Part shown: piece by piece, positions 17,445 through 27,878 of the stretch
Layout: each line of letters opens with the position of its first letter
How positions within the stretch are numbered: the first letter of the stretch is position 1
Assembly (NCBI GenBank): GCA_958296005.1
Contig: CATQHQ010000002.1
Span: 468,501-532,500, forward strand
Length of the DNA stretch: 64,000 nucleotides
Direction: 5' to 3'
Source of the DNA: Longimicrobiales bacterium
GTDB lineage: Bacteria; Gemmatimonadota; Gemmatimonadetes; Longimicrobiales; Gaopeijiaceae
The notes under the pieces: generated by a model
The model's database searches: none
What the model saw: the letters and a program-made list of their open reading frames with translations, nothing else
What the model was told of the DNA's origin: nothing
Translations under genes and position numbers: made by a program

Positions 17445-18338
17445 GTGTCCCGGTCCCTTGCGGCCCGGCGCCTCACTGGAGTGCCGCTGACCGCTTGCCT
17501 CCTCGTCGGAGGGTGCCGGCCCGCCGCCGGCCCGCCGGAGAACCCTCTCGCCGCCTTCGACGGCAGCGGGGGACGCTGGGTGGACCTGTCCCACTCCTTC
17601 GGTCCGACCACGATCTACTGGCCCACCGACACCGCGGGCTTCCAGCACACCGAGCTGGCGTACGGCGTTACCGAAGCCGGATGGTTCTACTCGTCCTACG
17701 CCTTCGCTTCCGCCGAGCACGGGGGAACGCACCTGGACGCCCCCAGCCACTTCGCAGAGGGCAGGCGGACGGCGGACCAAGTGCCGCTCTCCAGCCTGAT
17801 CGCGCCAGCGTCGGTCGTGGACGTGTCGGCCAAGGCGACGCCCGACTACCAACTCTCGGTGGCCGATCTCCAGGCGTGGGAGGCGGAGCACGGACGCATC
17901 GCCGACGGCTCGGTGCTGCTGGTGCGGACGGGCTGGTCGGAGCGGTGGAGCGATCGGACCGCGTACTTGGGGACGTCGGCGACCGGCCCCGCCGCCGTGG
18001 CCGAGCTCCACTTCCCGGGGATCGGCCCGGACGCGGCCCAGTGGCTCGTGGAGAACCGCACCGTGGTTGCGGTGGGGATCGATACCCCGAGCATCGATTA
18101 CGGCCAGTCCTCGAACTTCGAGTCCCACGTGATTCTGTACGCCCAGAACGTCGCGGGGTTCGAGAACGTGGCCAAGCTGGGCGAGCTTCCGGCAACGGGG
18201 GCGGCCGTCGTTGCCCTGCCGATGAAGATCGAGAACGGAAGCGGCGGGCCGCTTAGGATCGTCGCATATCTTCCCGCGCCGCCAGCTACATCCTCCATGG
18301 CTCGGACTGCGAGGCTCTGCTCGCAGAGGCCGGACTGA
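17445..18338 (+). CDS. Cyclase-family (kynurenine formamidase-like) lipoprotein
   Basis: About 297 residues, GTG start at 17445; a GTG at 17433 overlapping the PQQ gene stop is an alternative. A lipoprotein signal ends LLVGGC. The metal-binding motif EHGGTHLDAPSHF is the HxGTHxDxPxH signature of the cyclase family (KynB-like hydrolases of cyclic imides and formamides). VGIDTPSIDYGQSSNFESH is also typical. The fold normally ends near GPLRIVAYLP (about 18275); the following ~20 residues look like run-on into unrelated DNA, so the 3' end may be a rearrangement junction. Confidence 0.83.
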   Translation: MSRSLAARRLTGVPLTACLLVGGCRPAAGPPENPLAAFDGSGGRWVDLSHSFGPTTIYWPTDTAGFQHTELAYGVTEAGWFYSSYAFASAEHGGTHLDAPSHFAEGRRTADQVPLSSLIAPASVVDVSAKATPDYQLSVADLQAWEAEHGRIADGSVLLVRTGWSERWSDRTAYLGTSATGPAAVAELHFPGIGPDAAQWLVENRTVVAVGIDTPSIDYGQSSNFESHVILYAQNVAGFENVAKLGELPATGAAVVALPMKIENGSGGPLRIVAYLPAPPATSSMARTARLCSQRPD

Positions 18339-18361
18339 TCGGCGAGGGCCGACCCATCGAG

Positions 18362-18556
18362 ATGGGAGAGGACTGGATCGAGCGAGAGGCTCAGGAGATC
18401 GAGGACATCGGCATCCGGGCGATGGCTCGCATCTACGACGAGGAGAAGGCTCGACTCGCCGCCCGCTTCCCACGACTCAGCCCCAAGCGCATCGAGGCTA
18501 TGGCAGACGCCTACATGATCCGGGAGGGCCACTGGCTCCCCGAGACCCCAGCCTAG
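18362..18556 (+). CDS. Small acidic hypothetical protein, possibly truncated
   Basis: Sixty-four residues rich in Glu, Ala and Arg (MGEDWIEREAQEIEDIG...). The frame stays open upstream to about 18255 with sensible residues (AASYILHGSDCEALLAEAG) but contains no normal start codon, so either the gene begins at the ATG at 18362 or its 5' end was lost where the cyclase gene was joined. The next gene follows after 12 bases with its own GAGGAG ribosome site, suggesting a small operon. No family recognised. Confidence 0.5.
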   Translation: MGEDWIEREAQEIEDIGIRAMARIYDEEKARLAARFPRLSPKRIEAMADAYMIREGHWLPETPA

Positions 18557-18568
18557 AGGAGAACTCCC

Positions 18569-18916
18569 ATGGAAGATCCCCGTTCCACGGGCATGAGAGG
18601 CAAGCTCCAACACCCGGCGGCCATAACCGCCATCATCCTGCTCGGAGGCTTGGGCGCGGTAGGGCTCAAGACCGGCATCAAGATCTACGCCGAGCGGGTC
18701 GAGGCTCGCGAGGTCGTGGACCGGATCCGGGGCATCACCATGCGGAAGCTCGACCGGCCCTGCAAGGACTTCGAGGAGGGCCGGAAGGTTAGCAGAACCC
18801 TCCTGCTCGCCTTGGAAGACCTGGGCAATGGCGACTCCGAGAAGGCTAACGCCCGGCTGAGCTTCACGCTCGGCGGCTCGGAATGTGGCAGACGGCTCCT
18901 CGGCTCTCAGCGGTAG
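18569..18916 (+). CDS. Small membrane-anchored hypothetical protein
   Basis: One hundred and fifteen residues with a GAGGAG ribosome site 7 bases before the ATG. One membrane segment is visible near residues 17-35 (AAITAIILLGGLGAVGL). The remainder is a soluble domain with two Cys (RPCKDFEEG, GSECGRRL). No family recognised. It belongs to a run of short plus-strand orphan genes between the cyclase gene and the Rpn-type gene. Confidence 0.55.
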   Translation: MEDPRSTGMRGKLQHPAAITAIILLGGLGAVGLKTGIKIYAERVEAREVVDRIRGITMRKLDRPCKDFEEGRKVSRTLLLALEDLGNGDSEKANARLSFTLGGSECGRRLLGSQR

Positions 18917-19009
18917 AAGGCATTGGAGGGAGTTATAGCTTAGGAAGCTCCAAAGGCGGAAGGCGATACTCGGTCGCCTACGCCGATCCCATATAACGGG
19001 AGGAAGCGT

Positions 19010-19186
19010 ATGACTTGGAGGCTCATTGCCAGAGCGAGCCTCGCGACCGCGGCGGCTTGGACCGCAGGATGCTCCGGCGAATCGCCTACCCAGCCGCAGG
19101 AGTCGACCGGGCCATCGGAGCTTCTGGTCAATAGGTGGAGCATGATGCGGGCCGCTCGCCGCCCGGTGAAGATCAACAAGCTCTAG
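19010..19186 (+). CDS. Small lipoprotein of 58 residues
   Basis: A short gene with a strong ribosome site (gggaggaagcgt) before the ATG at 19010. The product is 58 residues: a lipoprotein signal MTWRLIARASLATAAAWTAGC with Cys21 as the likely lipidation site, then a Ser/Pro/Gln linker and a basic tail ending RPVKINKL. Its last bases overlap the convergent Rpn-type gene end at 19183. Function unknown; small lipoproteins of this kind often accompany accessory islands. Confidence 0.6.
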   Translation: MTWRLIARASLATAAAWTAGCSGESPTQPQESTGPSELLVNRWSMMRAARRPVKINKL

Positions 19187-20124
19187 GCAAGAGCTCCCGC
19201 CGCCTGAGCCAGAAAGTCGCGGCCGTTCCCGCAGTCGATGATCAAATCGGCGACCTCGGCAACTCGCTCCAGGTCCGCCACGCCCTCCAGCAACGCGGCA
19301 AGCCCCTCCGCCGTCTCCGAACCAAACTTCCGCTGCGCTAAGCGCACCAGCGTAGCCTGCTGCGCGAGCCGTGCGCGTGCCTCGCTTTCCTGCCGACCTT
19401 CCTGCCGGCCTTCCTTCCGGGCCTCCTGCCGACCTTGCCGACGGCCCTCCTCGAGTCCCTTCCGGTGGGCTTCCCGGCGCTCCGCCGCCCACCACGTATC
19501 CACGACCGGGCTCGCCAGGTCCTCCAGCTCCCGCAACTTCGCCATCTCTTCCTCCTTGGCTCCCTCTTCGATCATCGAACTCCGCACCCACTCCACCAAC
19601 GCCCGTCTCGCCGGGCTGTCCTCCGGCAGCAACTCCCGCAACGTCGCCAGCGCCTCGTCAAATTCGGCTCGGTCCCGGGCGTAGCGCAACCTCAACCCCG
19701 CCGTCCGGGGCGTGTCCGCCCGCGTCAGTGCCTTCGCCTCCTCCGCCTCCGACACCAGTAGGAACTCGTGGCCGAGGGCGAACGGCAGGAACGCTTTCGC
19801 CTCGTCCGTCAGCATCTCCTCGAGGCGGGTTGGCGCGTCCCACGGCTTGGTCCCTACGTACACAACGATCGGCAGCACAGGCGGTAGCTTCCGCCGCTCC
19901 TGCACTTCCGAGTCCTTGGCGAGCTCCTCGTAGACCAGGGCCGTCTCCAGCAGGATGCGCACGGGCATGCGCCAGTCCACCGTGGACTGGGCCTCGAAGA
20001 GGAAGACGACGTAGAGCCAAGAATCCCGGAACGGCGCCTTCCACACCATGTCCGCGTGGCGGACGGTTCTGGACTTGCTGTCGATGTACTCGGTCGACCC
20101 CTTCCAGAGTCCGGTGAGCTCCAA
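19183..20124 (-). CDS. Rpn-type recombination-promoting nuclease/putative transposase, N-terminally shortened
   Basis: About 313 residues from a TTG at 20124. ADMVWKAPFRDSWLYVVFLFEAQSTVDWRMPVRIL is the PD-(D/E)XK core of Rpn/DUF4351 proteins, followed by VLPIVVYVGTKPWDAP and an Arg/Glu/Gly-rich repetitive tail (EGRRQGRQEARKEG). The first ~40 residues usual for the family are missing: upstream the frame continues with family-like residues (EIVARLELTGLW) but reaches a TAG near 20217 without a start codon. The gene therefore looks 5'-damaged. A tail-only copy lies at 8604-9038. Rpn proteins are DNA endonucleases linked to recombination. Confidence 0.72.
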   Translation of the reverse strand: MELTGLWKGSTEYIDSKSRTVRHADMVWKAPFRDSWLYVVFLFEAQSTVDWRMPVRILLETALVYEELAKDSEVQERRKLPPVLPIVVYVGTKPWDAPTRLEEMLTDEAKAFLPFALGHEFLLVSEAEEAKALTRADTPRTAGLRLRYARDRAEFDEALATLRELLPEDSPARRALVEWVRSSMIEEGAKEEEMAKLRELEDLASPVVDTWWAAERREAHRKGLEEGRRQGRQEARKEGRQEGRQESEARARLAQQATLVRLAQRKFGSETAEGLAALLEGVADLERVAEVADLIIDCGNGRDFLAQAAGALA

Positions 20125-20285
20125 GCGAGCGACGATCTCTCCGACGACGACGATCTCTGGAGGACCAAGGACCGGGCTCGGGGGACTCGCCGAAGCTGCG
20201 TTCCCCTATAGCGTCGCGATCTGGAATGGGCGTCTCCATGGCTGGATGGGACTACTGACGCGGGCCGCCCACCGCCAGCCGATCC

Positions 20286-22424
20286 TCACCACTCCCCGAG
20301 AGCCAGAACCTCTTCGAGCACGTCGTCCACCTGGGGCAGGACGACTTTTTCCATTTCGGGGGAGTAGGGCACCCAGGTGTCCATTGCGCCGACGCGCCGC
20401 ACGGGGCCGTCCAGCCAGGGGAAGAGCTCGTCGGCTACCTGCGCTGCGATCTCGCCGCCGAGTCCGAACGTCACGGCGTCCTCGTGGGCGATCAGGACCT
20501 TGTTGGTGCGGCGGACCGACGCCGCCACCGTCTCCATGTCCAGGGGCGAGAGCGTCCGCAGGTCGATCACTTCCGCGCTCACCCCGTAGCGGTCCTCGGC
20601 GATCCGGGCCGCGTCGATCGAGCGCTTCACCAGGGCGCCGCACGCCACGACGGTCAGATCCCGGCCGGGACGGACCACCTTCGCCTTGCCGAACGGCACC
20701 ATGTATTCGGGGCCGGGGTAGGCGCCCTTGTTGTGGACTTGGCGGTACAGGTGCTTGTGCTCCAGGAAGAGAACCGGATCGTCGCAGCGGATCGCGGTAC
20801 GCAGGAGGCCGTTGGCGTCCAAGGCGTTCGACGGCAGGACGACACGCAGGCCGGGCGTGTGGGTGAAGAGCGTCGCGCCGGTCTGCGAGTGGTACATCCC
20901 GCCCTTGATGTAGCCGCCGTAGGTGGTGCGCACGACCACGGGCGACGACCAGTCCCCCGCCGAGCGGTAGCGCATCGTCGCCAGCTCGTTCCGCAGCTGC
21001 ATGAACGCCGGCCAGATGTAGTCGAAGAACTGGATCTCGATCACGGGCTTGAGCCCGCGAGCCGCCATCCCCACCGCACGCCCCACGATGTTCGCTTCCG
21101 CCAACGGCGCATTGTACACCCGCTCGCTCCCGAACCGCGCCTGGAGCCCGTGGGTCACCTTGAACACTCCGCCCTTGCCCTTTACTTCGCTCAGGGCGTC
21201 CTCCCGCGAAGCGTCCGCCACGTCTTGGCCGAACACGACGATTCGGGGGTCCCGCCGCATCTCGTCGCGCAGGCACCGGTTCAGCAGGTCCACCATCGTC
21301 AGGGGACGGTCGTCATCAAAGGCGGGCCGGTCCTCGGTGTCGAACTCGTCGCCGCACGGGTCCACGGTTTCCGAGAAGAGCCACTGGGTTGCGGTTTCGG
21401 GTCCGGGCTGGGGGTGCTCCAGCGCCTGGTCCGCCGCCGCTCCCACTTCCGCCTTCACGTCCGCCTCCAGCCGATCCAGCTGCACCTCCGTGGCCGCCCC
21501 GGCGTCGATCAGGAGCTGCCGAGTCCGCGGCAGGGGGTCCCGGCGGTCCTGCTGGGCGCGCTCCGTCGACGACCGGTAGAGGGATTCGTCGTCGGACGCG
21601 GAGTGGGAGTAGGGCCGGGTCGTATGGGCGTGGAGCAGGGCCGGCCCCCGCCTCGCACGACACCAGCCGACGACTTCGGCGGAGGCCCGCCAGCTCTCCA
21701 GCACGTCGGTCCCGTCGCATTCGACGATCTTCAGGTCCGGGAACCCGGTGAGCAGCCGCGAGACGTTGCCGCCGGCAGTCTGCACTTCGACGGGCACCGA
21801 GATCGCGTACTCGTTGTCCTCCACCAAGAAGAGGACCGGCAGCTTCAGGTTGCACGCCGTGTTGAGCGCCTCCCAAAACTCGCCCTGGGACGTGGTCCCG
21901 TCGCCGGCGCAGCACACGATGATCTCGTCGGTCGCAAAGCTGCCCACGTGCCGACGCAGTTCGGGGCGTCTCGCCGCCCGGAGACCCGCTTCCGCGGTCC
22001 CCACGGCTTGCAGAAACTGGGTTCCCGTCGGCGACGAGGCCGACACGATGTTGAAGCGCTTGTCTCCGAAGTGGGCGGGCATCTGGCGTCCGCCGCTGTT
22101 TGGGTCCGCCGCCGCACCCATGGTCTGGAGGAAGTGGTCCATGGGGGACTGCCCCAGCGCCAGCGCCAGCGCCCGGTCCCGATAGTACAGGTAGAACCAG
22201 TCCGACTTGGGGTCGAGCCAATCGGCGAGTCCGACCTGAACCGCCTCGTGGCCCGCTCCCGCGATCTGAAAGAAGACCTTGCCCTGCTTCTGAAGCGCCA
22301 TTTCCCGGTCGTCGATCGTCCGGGCGGTGACCATCGTCCGGTACCACCGCAACAACGTCTCGCGGCTCGGAAGCTCCGGTTCAGCCTCCGTCTCCGCGTT
22401 GATCTGTCGCTCCAGCGTCGCCAT
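20286..22424 (-). CDS. Fused alpha-beta E1 of 2-oxoacid dehydrogenase
   Basis: About 712 residues from the ATG at 22424 (GGGAG ribosome site); a TTG at 22436 adds four residues. The N-terminal half is an E1-alpha domain with the thiamine diphosphate motif [15 protein letters not shown]...N and RTIDDRE. The C-terminal half is E1-beta ([49 protein letters not shown]). Single-chain alpha/beta fusions occur in the branched-chain or pyruvate E1 group. It performs oxidative decarboxylation and transfers acyl to an E2 lipoyl domain. No E2 or E3 gene is in the window. Confidence 0.9.
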   Translation of the reverse strand: MATLERQINAETEAEPELPSRETLLRWYRTMVTARTIDDREMALQKQGKVFFQIAGAGHEAVQVGLADWLDPKSDWFYLYYRDRALALALGQSPMDHFLQTMGAAADPNSGGRQMPAHFGDKRFNIVSASSPTGTQFLQAVGTAEAGLRAARRPELRRHVGSFATDEIIVCCAGDGTTSQGEFWEALNTACNLKLPVLFLVEDNEYAISVPVEVQTAGGNVSRLLTGFPDLKIVECDGTDVLESWRASAEVVGWCRARRGPALLHAHTTRPYSHSASDDESLYRSSTERAQQDRRDPLPRTRQLLIDAGAATEVQLDRLEADVKAEVGAAADQALEHPQPGPETATQWLFSETVDPCGDEFDTEDRPAFDDDRPLTMVDLLNRCLRDEMRRDPRIVVFGQDVADASREDALSEVKGKGGVFKVTHGLQARFGSERVYNAPLAEANIVGRAVGMAARGLKPVIEIQFFDYIWPAFMQLRNELATMRYRSAGDWSSPVVVRTTYGGYIKGGMYHSQTGATLFTHTPGLRVVLPSNALDANGLLRTAIRCDDPVLFLEHKHLYRQVHNKGAYPGPEYMVPFGKAKVVRPGRDLTVVACGALVKRSIDAARIAEDRYGVSAEVIDLRTLSPLDMETVAASVRRTNKVLIAHEDAVTFGLGGEIAAQVADELFPWLDGPVRRVGAMDTWVPYSPEMEKVVLPQVDDVLEEVLALGEW

Positions 22425-22470
22425 GGCGACTCCCAAGTCCTCGTAGTCGGGCGGTCCCTCGCGTACGAGC

Positions 22471-24585
22471 CTAGCTCGACAACATAACGCCCCCGGCCTG
22501 TTTCAGCCTGTCGCTCAGCGCCTCCGGCGAATCCGCGGGTTCCTGGCAGGTTGCTCCGACGCAAACGAACGCCCGGCCGACCTGCTTCCGTCGACCTTGC
22601 ATCGCCGGGAGCGCGGCCACCACCGGATCATCTGGATCGCCTCCCGCGATCACCCGGTTGGGGTGGGAGTGACGGTGCGCTACGGCCAGCATCTCACCCA
22701 CGCGGCCCGGCACGTCCGCCAGCACGACCTCGAGCCGGGGCGTTGCCGCCACGAAGGCAGCGGTCAGCAGGCGACCGGCGGCTTGGGGGTAGCGCTCCAT
22801 CGCGCCCACCTCGCGAGCGACGACCCGTTCGGCGACTCGTTCGCGCTCCTTGTCGCCCGTGACCGCTCCCAGCCGCACGAGAAGTTCGGCTGCCAGGGAG
22901 TTCCCCGACGGCGTCGCGTTGTCCAGGATGTCGCGGGGTCGCACGACCAAGCGCTCGCCGTCCTCCGGCGAGTCGTGGAAGAGACCGTCGCGGGCGGACC
23001 AGAACCGCTCGACCATTGCGTCGCCCATCCACTCCGCTTCCCGGAGCCACCGGGGGTCGAGGGTCGCCTCGTAGAGAGAGAGGAAGGCGTTGCCCAGCGC
23101 CCCGTGGTCGTCCAGGAACGCCTCGACGTGGACGCGGCCGGCGGAGAGCACCCGGAAGAGCCGGTCCTTGCGACGGAGCGCGTCCAGAAGAAACTCCGCG
23201 GCCCGCAGCGCCGCCGCCGTGTACTCCGGGCGTCCCAGCGCGGGACCGGCCTCGGCCAGGGCACGGACGGCAAAGCCGTTCCAGCACGCCAGGACCTTCT
23301 CGTCGCGGAACGGCGCGGGCCGGTCGCTCCGCCGGGCCTTGAGGGCGGCCAAACCGTCCCCGAGAGCACGGTCCAGATCGTCGCGGGCCATGCCTTCCTG
23401 CCGGGCGACCGCGTCCAGGTCGTGGGGCAGGTGGAGGATGTTCCGGCCCTCGAAGTTGCCCGGCTCGCTCACGTCGTAGGCCCTGCACAGGAGGCTGGCC
23501 GCGTCCCGGCCGAGAACGTCCCGCACCTCCCCCGGCGTCCAGAGGTAGAAGGCGCCTTCCTCGGGAACCGCCTTTAACCTGCGGGTCCCGTCGCTGCCTG
23601 CGGCCCCGTCGCCGAACGGAAGCGAGTCGGCGTCCCGGGCGGAGTAGAACGCGCCGTCGGGCGAGGTCAGGTCCTCCAACACGTAGTCCAGCGTCTCCTC
23701 GGCGACCCGCCCCAACCCCGGCGCGCCCAGCAAGTGCGCCCGCACCAGCGCTCCGGCCAGGAGGGCGTTGTCGTACAGCATCTTCTCGAAGTGCGGGACC
23801 AGCCAGTGGGCATCCACGGAGTAGCGGTGGAACCCACCTCCGGCGTGGTCCCGGATGCCTCCCGCGGCCATCCGCGAAAGCGTGTGCACGCCCATCGACA
23901 CACCCAGCCCCTTGCCGTTTCCGGTGCGCAGCAGGAACTCCAAGAGCACCGGCTGGGGGAACTTGGGCGCGCCTCCGAAGCCGCCGTGGACGGGATCGAA
24001 GCTCCGTCCGACGGCCGAGACCGCGTGGCCGAAGAGCCGCTCGTCGTCGGCGCTGAAGCGGCCGCTGCCTGGGTGCGGCTCGCCGGTGCTCCGCGCCAGC
24101 GCTTCTCGCAGCCGCCCGCCGGCCCGAAGCACGTCGTCGCGGTTGGAGTTCCACGCGCCGGAGACCGCCATCAGCACTTGGCGGAACGACGGCATGCCGT
24201 AGCGGGGCTCGGGGGGATAGTAGGTGCCGCCGTGGAAGGGCACGCCCTGCGGGGTGAGAAACGCGGTCAGCGGCCACCCGCCCTGGCCCGTCATCGACTG
24301 GACCGCCTTCATGTAGACCGAGTCCAGGTCGGGTCGCTCTTCCCGATCCACCTTGACGTTGACGAACGCCCGGTTCATCAGTCGAGCCGTTTCCGGGTCC
24401 TCGAACGACTCCCGCTCCATGACGTGGCACCAGTGGCACGCCGAGTAGCCGATGGAGAGCAGGATCGGTCGGTCCGTCTCCTCGGCGATCGCCAGGGCTT
24501 CGTCGCCCCAAGGGTGCCACTCCACCGGATTGCCGGCGTGCTGGAGCAGATAGGGACTGGTTTCCTGGGCGAGGCGGTTGGTCAT
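22471..24585 (-). CDS. DUF255/YyaL-type thioredoxin-domain protein
   Basis: The protein has 704 residues from the ATG at 24585, which begins the conserved start [20 protein letters not shown]. The N-terminal thioredoxin-like domain has [42 protein letters not shown] follows, and the rest is the alpha/alpha-toroid (six-hairpin) part with [25 protein letters not shown]. The length and order match the bacterial YyaL/SPATA20 family, whose biochemical role is poorly known. It lies on the same strand, upstream of the E1 gene, with 46 bases between them. Confidence 0.9.
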   Translation of the reverse strand: MTNRLAQETSPYLLQHAGNPVEWHPWGDEALAIAEETDRPILLSIGYSACHWCHVMERESFEDPETARLMNRAFVNVKVDREERPDLDSVYMKAVQSMTGQGGWPLTAFLTPQGVPFHGGTYYPPEPRYGMPSFRQVLMAVSGAWNSNRDDVLRAGGRLREALARSTGEPHPGSGRFSADDERLFGHAVSAVGRSFDPVHGGFGGAPKFPQPVLLEFLLRTGNGKGLGVSMGVHTLSRMAAGGIRDHAGGGFHRYSVDAHWLVPHFEKMLYDNALLAGALVRAHLLGAPGLGRVAEETLDYVLEDLTSPDGAFYSARDADSLPFGDGAAGSDGTRRLKAVPEEGAFYLWTPGEVRDVLGRDAASLLCRAYDVSEPGNFEGRNILHLPHDLDAVARQEGMARDDLDRALGDGLAALKARRSDRPAPFRDEKVLACWNGFAVRALAEAGPALGRPEYTAAALRAAEFLLDALRRKDRLFRVLSAGRVHVEAFLDDHGALGNAFLSLYEATLDPRWLREAEWMGDAMVERFWSARDGLFHDSPEDGERLVVRPRDILDNATPSGNSLAAELLVRLGAVTGDKERERVAERVVAREVGAMERYPQAAGRLLTAAFVAATPRLEVVLADVPGRVGEMLAVAHRHSHPNRVIAGGDPDDPVVAALPAMQGRRKQVGRAFVCVGATCQEPADSPEALSDRLKQAGGVMLSS

Positions 24586-24672
24586 GGCACGCAAGATAGG
24601 TCGAGCAAGGCCGGACCGCCCGTCGGCGCGGCTCGTGCCCGGAAGCGATAGCTTTCCGAGGCGGCCCGGCGG

Positions 24673-25533
24673 TTGCGGCCGTCCGACGCCAACCCGGTGT
24701 CTGCCAAGAAGGAGGCTTCCCTGCGCGGCCTGACTCGCCGTTTCCTCGTCCTCGCCCTCTGCCGCCCGAAGCTCTGGCCCGCGATGCTGTCCGCGGCCTG
24801 GGCCTTTCGAGCCAGGGGATGGTACCGGCGGTACCCGTTCCTGCCCCTGCCGTCGAAGGAGTACGTGCGGTGGCGGCTGGAGACGGCGTACGGCGATCCG
24901 GAGGCCGTGCCTCCCGCCGAGGAGCTGGCCGGCTTCCTGTCGTGGTCGGCGAACCTCCGGCGGCAGATGCGGCCCGAGCGGAAGGGCGTGGCGGTCAAGG
25001 TGGCGGCGGTTGCGGCGCTGGTCGCCTTCGCCGTCTGGGCGAACCTGCGGGCAGCGGAGTACGACGCCGTTCGGGAGGCAGCGGCCTCGGCGGGCTACCT
25101 CGGCTTGTTGGCGGCGTCGGCGGTGAGCGGCTTCAACCTGATCGCGCCGATCCCCGTCGCCACCTTCTACCCGTTCCTGATCGAAGCCGGGTTCCAGCCG
25201 CTGCCCACCTTGGCTACGATCGCTTTGGGGATGACCGGCGGCGACTTCCTGGGCTACCTGGTGGGGGACGCCTCTCGGGCCCTGGCGGGAGACCGTATTG
25301 GCGGCTTCCGCGCCCGAGTGGAGCGGCTCCATCGCCGACACCCCTTGCTGCCGCTGGGGCTGCTGTTCCTCTACGCCGCGTTCGCCCCCGTTCCCAACGA
25401 GCTGCTGGTCATCCCCCTTGCCTTCATGCGGTATCCTCTCGGCGGAATTATGCTGGCGGTCTTCATGGGCAACATGATCTTCAACACTTGGCTGGCGCTT
25501 GGCGTCGCCTGGCTCTTCGGAGGCGGCGGATGA
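24673..25533 (+). CDS. Membrane protein with VTT/DedA-like C-terminal half
   Basis: About 286 residues. The start is uncertain: TTG at 24673 or GTG at 24697. A basic N-terminal soluble part ([28 protein letters not shown]) precedes about five membrane helices. [34 protein letters not shown] and [19 protein letters not shown] resemble SNARE-associated/VTT proteins, but the full signature was not seen. Its stop overlaps the coaE start (ATGA), so translation is coupled. Confidence 0.6.
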   Translation: MRPSDANPVSAKKEASLRGLTRRFLVLALCRPKLWPAMLSAAWAFRARGWYRRYPFLPLPSKEYVRWRLETAYGDPEAVPPAEELAGFLSWSANLRRQMRPERKGVAVKVAAVAALVAFAVWANLRAAEYDAVREAAASAGYLGLLAASAVSGFNLIAPIPVATFYPFLIEAGFQPLPTLATIALGMTGGDFLGYLVGDASRALAGDRIGGFRARVERLHRRHPLLPLGLLFLYAAFAPVPNELLVIPLAFMRYPLGGIMLAVFMGNMIFNTWLALGVAWLFGGGG

Positions 25534-26144
25534 GCTTGCTGATCGCCGGCCTCACGGGAAATGTGGGCGCGGGCAAGTCCACGGTCGCCGAGCTTTGGCG
25601 GCGCGCCGGGGTCCCGGTGGCGTCGGCGGACGAGTTCGCGCGCCAAGCGGTGGTGCCCGGCTCGCGGGCCCTCGCCCGGATCGCCGAGCTCTTCGGCCCG
25701 GGCGTGGTCGGCCCCTCCGGCGCAATGGACCGGGCGGCGGTGCGGCGCATCGCCTTTCGCGACCCCGAGGCCCGGCGGCGGCTGGAGGCGGTCGTTCATC
25801 CCGAGGTGAAGCGTCTCCGCGACGAATGGACCGAAGCGCAGCGGTCCGCCGGGGTCCGTTTGGCGGCGTGGGAAGTGCCCCTCCTCTTCGAAACCGGAAT
25901 GGAGCGAGAGGTGGACGTGGTGGTGCTGGTGGACGCGCCGGTCTCCGTTCGCAGGAAGCGGATCATGGAGACGCGGGGACTGTCCGAAGCCGAGGCCGAC
26001 GCCGTCATCGAAGCCCAGCATCCTGCCGAAGAGAAGCGGATGCTGGCAGGGTGCGTGATGGAGAACGGAGGCACCCAGGCCGAGCTGGCCGACCGGGCTG
26101 CCGAGGTACTGGAAGAGTTGAAGCGACGGGCCGTCGAACGATGA
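25530..26144 (+). CDS. coaE: Dephospho-CoA kinase
   Basis: The protein has 204 residues, the usual family length. It has the P-loop GNVGAGKST, the DEFAR motif after the second strand, [25 protein letters not shown], and R-K-R-I-M with the lid region. It catalyses the last CoA synthesis step, phosphorylating the 3'-OH of dephospho-CoA in the cytoplasm. ATGA overlaps join it to the membrane protein upstream and to the nrnA-like gene downstream. Confidence 0.95.
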   Translation: MSLLIAGLTGNVGAGKSTVAELWRRAGVPVASADEFARQAVVPGSRALARIAELFGPGVVGPSGAMDRAAVRRIAFRDPEARRRLEAVVHPEVKRLRDEWTEAQRSAGVRLAAWEVPLLFETGMEREVDVVVLVDAPVSVRRKRIMETRGLSEAEADAVIEAQHPAEEKRMLAGCVMENGGTQAELADRAAEVLEELKRRAVER

Positions 26145-27376
26145 CCGACATCCCTCTCGTCGAGCGGCTCATCGGCCCGGCCGAGGCGCTGAAGGCGCTC
26201 GTGAAGGCGTCGGGCATCGTGCTCACCACCCACGCCAACGCCGACGGCGACGGCATCGGATCCCAAGTCGCCCTGGCCACCTACCTGCGTGGGCGATATC
26301 GCTCCGTGCGCATCGTGAACCCGACGCCGTTTCCCGACGCGTACCGCTTCCTCCTGCACGAGTCGTGGCTCGTCCTCCCAGCCACCGACGAAGAGGCGGC
26401 CCGCTACTGCGCCTCGGCCACGCTGGCGGTGATCGTGGACGCCGGACAGATCCCCCGCATCGGCCGCGTCAACAAGCTGGTGCGCCACCTGCCCAAGCTC
26501 GTGATCGACCACCATCCCCCGGGCCCCAAGCCGTTCCAGGGCCTCGTCTACCGGGACGAGTCGGTCCCGGCCACCGGGTCGATGGTCCTCAAGATGCTGG
26601 AGCACGCCCGCCTAAGGGGGCGGGATCGCCAGATATGGCCGCCGGTCGCCAGCGCCCTGTACGTGGCCCTGCTCACCGACACCGGCGGCTTCCGCTTCTC
26701 CAACGTCGACGCCGAGTGCTTCCGAACCGCCGCCCGGCTGGTGGAGCTGGGCGCCGACCCGGAGGCCCTCCACCGAGCGGTCTACGGCCGCTTCGCCCGT
26801 CGCCGCTACGAGCTGCTGCGAGAGGCCTTGGCCACCCTCCAGGTCCACGCTGGCGGCCGCATCGCATGGATGACGGTGCCCAAGGACGCCTACGACCGGC
26901 TGGGCGCAACGCTGGACGACCTGGAGGGGTTCGTGGACGTGCCTCGCACGGTCGACGGGGTGGAGGTAGCGATGCTCTTCCGCACCACAGCCGACGGCAA
27001 GACCAAGGTGTCGCTTCGAGCCGCCGGCGACGTGGACGTGAACGAGATCGCGACGGCCCTCGGAGGCGGCGGTCACGTTCGCGCCGCGGGCGCGGTGCTC
27101 GCCGGCGACCGCAACGAGGCGACGGCCGACGTGGTGGCTCGGGTCGAGGCCGCAGTCGCCGCCGCCGAGGCGAAGAAAGCTGCCGAAGCGAAGAAAGCCG
27201 CCGACGAGAAGAAAGCTGCCGCGGCGCGTGAAGCTGCCGAGGCGGAAAAATACGACGAGTGGAACGCGCCCACCGGCCGGGACGCGTTGCACGACGACGA
27301 GCCCCCGAGCACGCCGCCGCGCGCCTCGTCCAGATCGAACGTGCTTGCCTGGCCCATCCGGCCCTCGGGAGAGTAG
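26141..27376 (+). CDS. nrnA: DHH-family oligoribonuclease/pAp phosphatase (NrnA-like)
   Basis: The protein has 411 residues. DHH phosphoesterase motifs are visible: THANADGDGIGSQVAL, VIVDAGQIPR, VIDHHPPG, LLTDTGGFRFSN; the DHHA1 domain ends with GGGGHVRAAGAVL. NrnA enzymes degrade nanoRNA and dephosphorylate pAp. The last ~70 residues form an unusual Ala/Lys/Glu helix (repeats of AEAKKAA) and a Pro/Ser-rich tail not normally present. The start overlaps the coaE stop. Confidence 0.9.
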   Translation: MTDIPLVERLIGPAEALKALVKASGIVLTTHANADGDGIGSQVALATYLRGRYRSVRIVNPTPFPDAYRFLLHESWLVLPATDEEAARYCASATLAVIVDAGQIPRIGRVNKLVRHLPKLVIDHHPPGPKPFQGLVYRDESVPATGSMVLKMLEHARLRGRDRQIWPPVASALYVALLTDTGGFRFSNVDAECFRTAARLVELGADPEALHRAVYGRFARRRYELLREALATLQVHAGGRIAWMTVPKDAYDRLGATLDDLEGFVDVPRTVDGVEVAMLFRTTADGKTKVSLRAAGDVDVNEIATALGGGGHVRAAGAVLAGDRNEATADVVARVEAAVAAAEAKKAAEAKKAADEKKAAAAREAAEAEKYDEWNAPTGRDALHDDEPPSTPPRASSRSNVLAWPIRPSGE

Positions 27377-27380
27377 GGAG

Positions 27381-27878
27381 ATGGATCGGCCGTTCGGGAG
27401 ACCTTCGCAGGCCGACGACGCGGGCCCCGGGGTGCCCGAGGCCCTTCCCAGGACCCTCCGCACCGTGGGTGAACGGTTGGGGCCGGGCGCCGTGGACCGC
27501 CTGTGGGTGTTCCCACCGCTGGTCCGGGCTCGAAGAGAGTGGGGACTCGTGGCCGCCGGTTGCTTCGAGGGCCACGACGCTCGGAGACTCGTCACCGCGT
27601 CCTACTCGGCGGAGCGGACCGGCAAGGGCCTCTACCTGGACGTCCGGCTGCTGGACGAGGGCGTCGCCCCCGCCGACCGCCTGCCCCGGGTCATGGCCGG
27701 CGTCGTCAAGCGGGCGCCGGAGCCGCTGGGCCACCCTCGGATCGTGGAGATCGGCGGCGTGGCGGAGGCGTTCGACGCGCTGGTCTCCGGCTTCGGCCCG
27801 GATCTGTTCGCAGAGGCCGTCGCCGGCCCCCCTCCGGCGCGTCCGGTCGCAGCAGGACCGAGGGCGGCCCGCCAATGA
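27381..27878 (+). CDS. Conserved-looking hypothetical protein
   Basis: The protein has 165 residues with ribosome site GGGAG immediately before the ATG. The central part (VDRLWVFPPLVRARREWGLVAAGCF, RLVTASYSAERTGKGLYLDVRLLDEG) looks like a compact alpha/beta domain. No family was recognised. It sits between the nrnA-like gene and the fur-like gene, overlapping the latter start (ATGA), so it belongs to the same operon. Confidence 0.65.
   Translation: MDRPFGRPSQADDAGPGVPEALPRTLRTVGERLGPGAVDRLWVFPPLVRARREWGLVAAGCFEGHDARRLVTASYSAERTGKGLYLDVRLLDEGVAPADRLPRVMAGVVKRAPEPLGHPRIVEIGGVAEAFDALVSGFGPDLFAEAVAGPPPARPVAAGPRAARQ

Noticed and set aside
18098..19591. A 497-residue minus-strand ORF
   Set aside because: It is an out-of-frame shadow of the Rpn gene and antisense to the cyclase and small genes.
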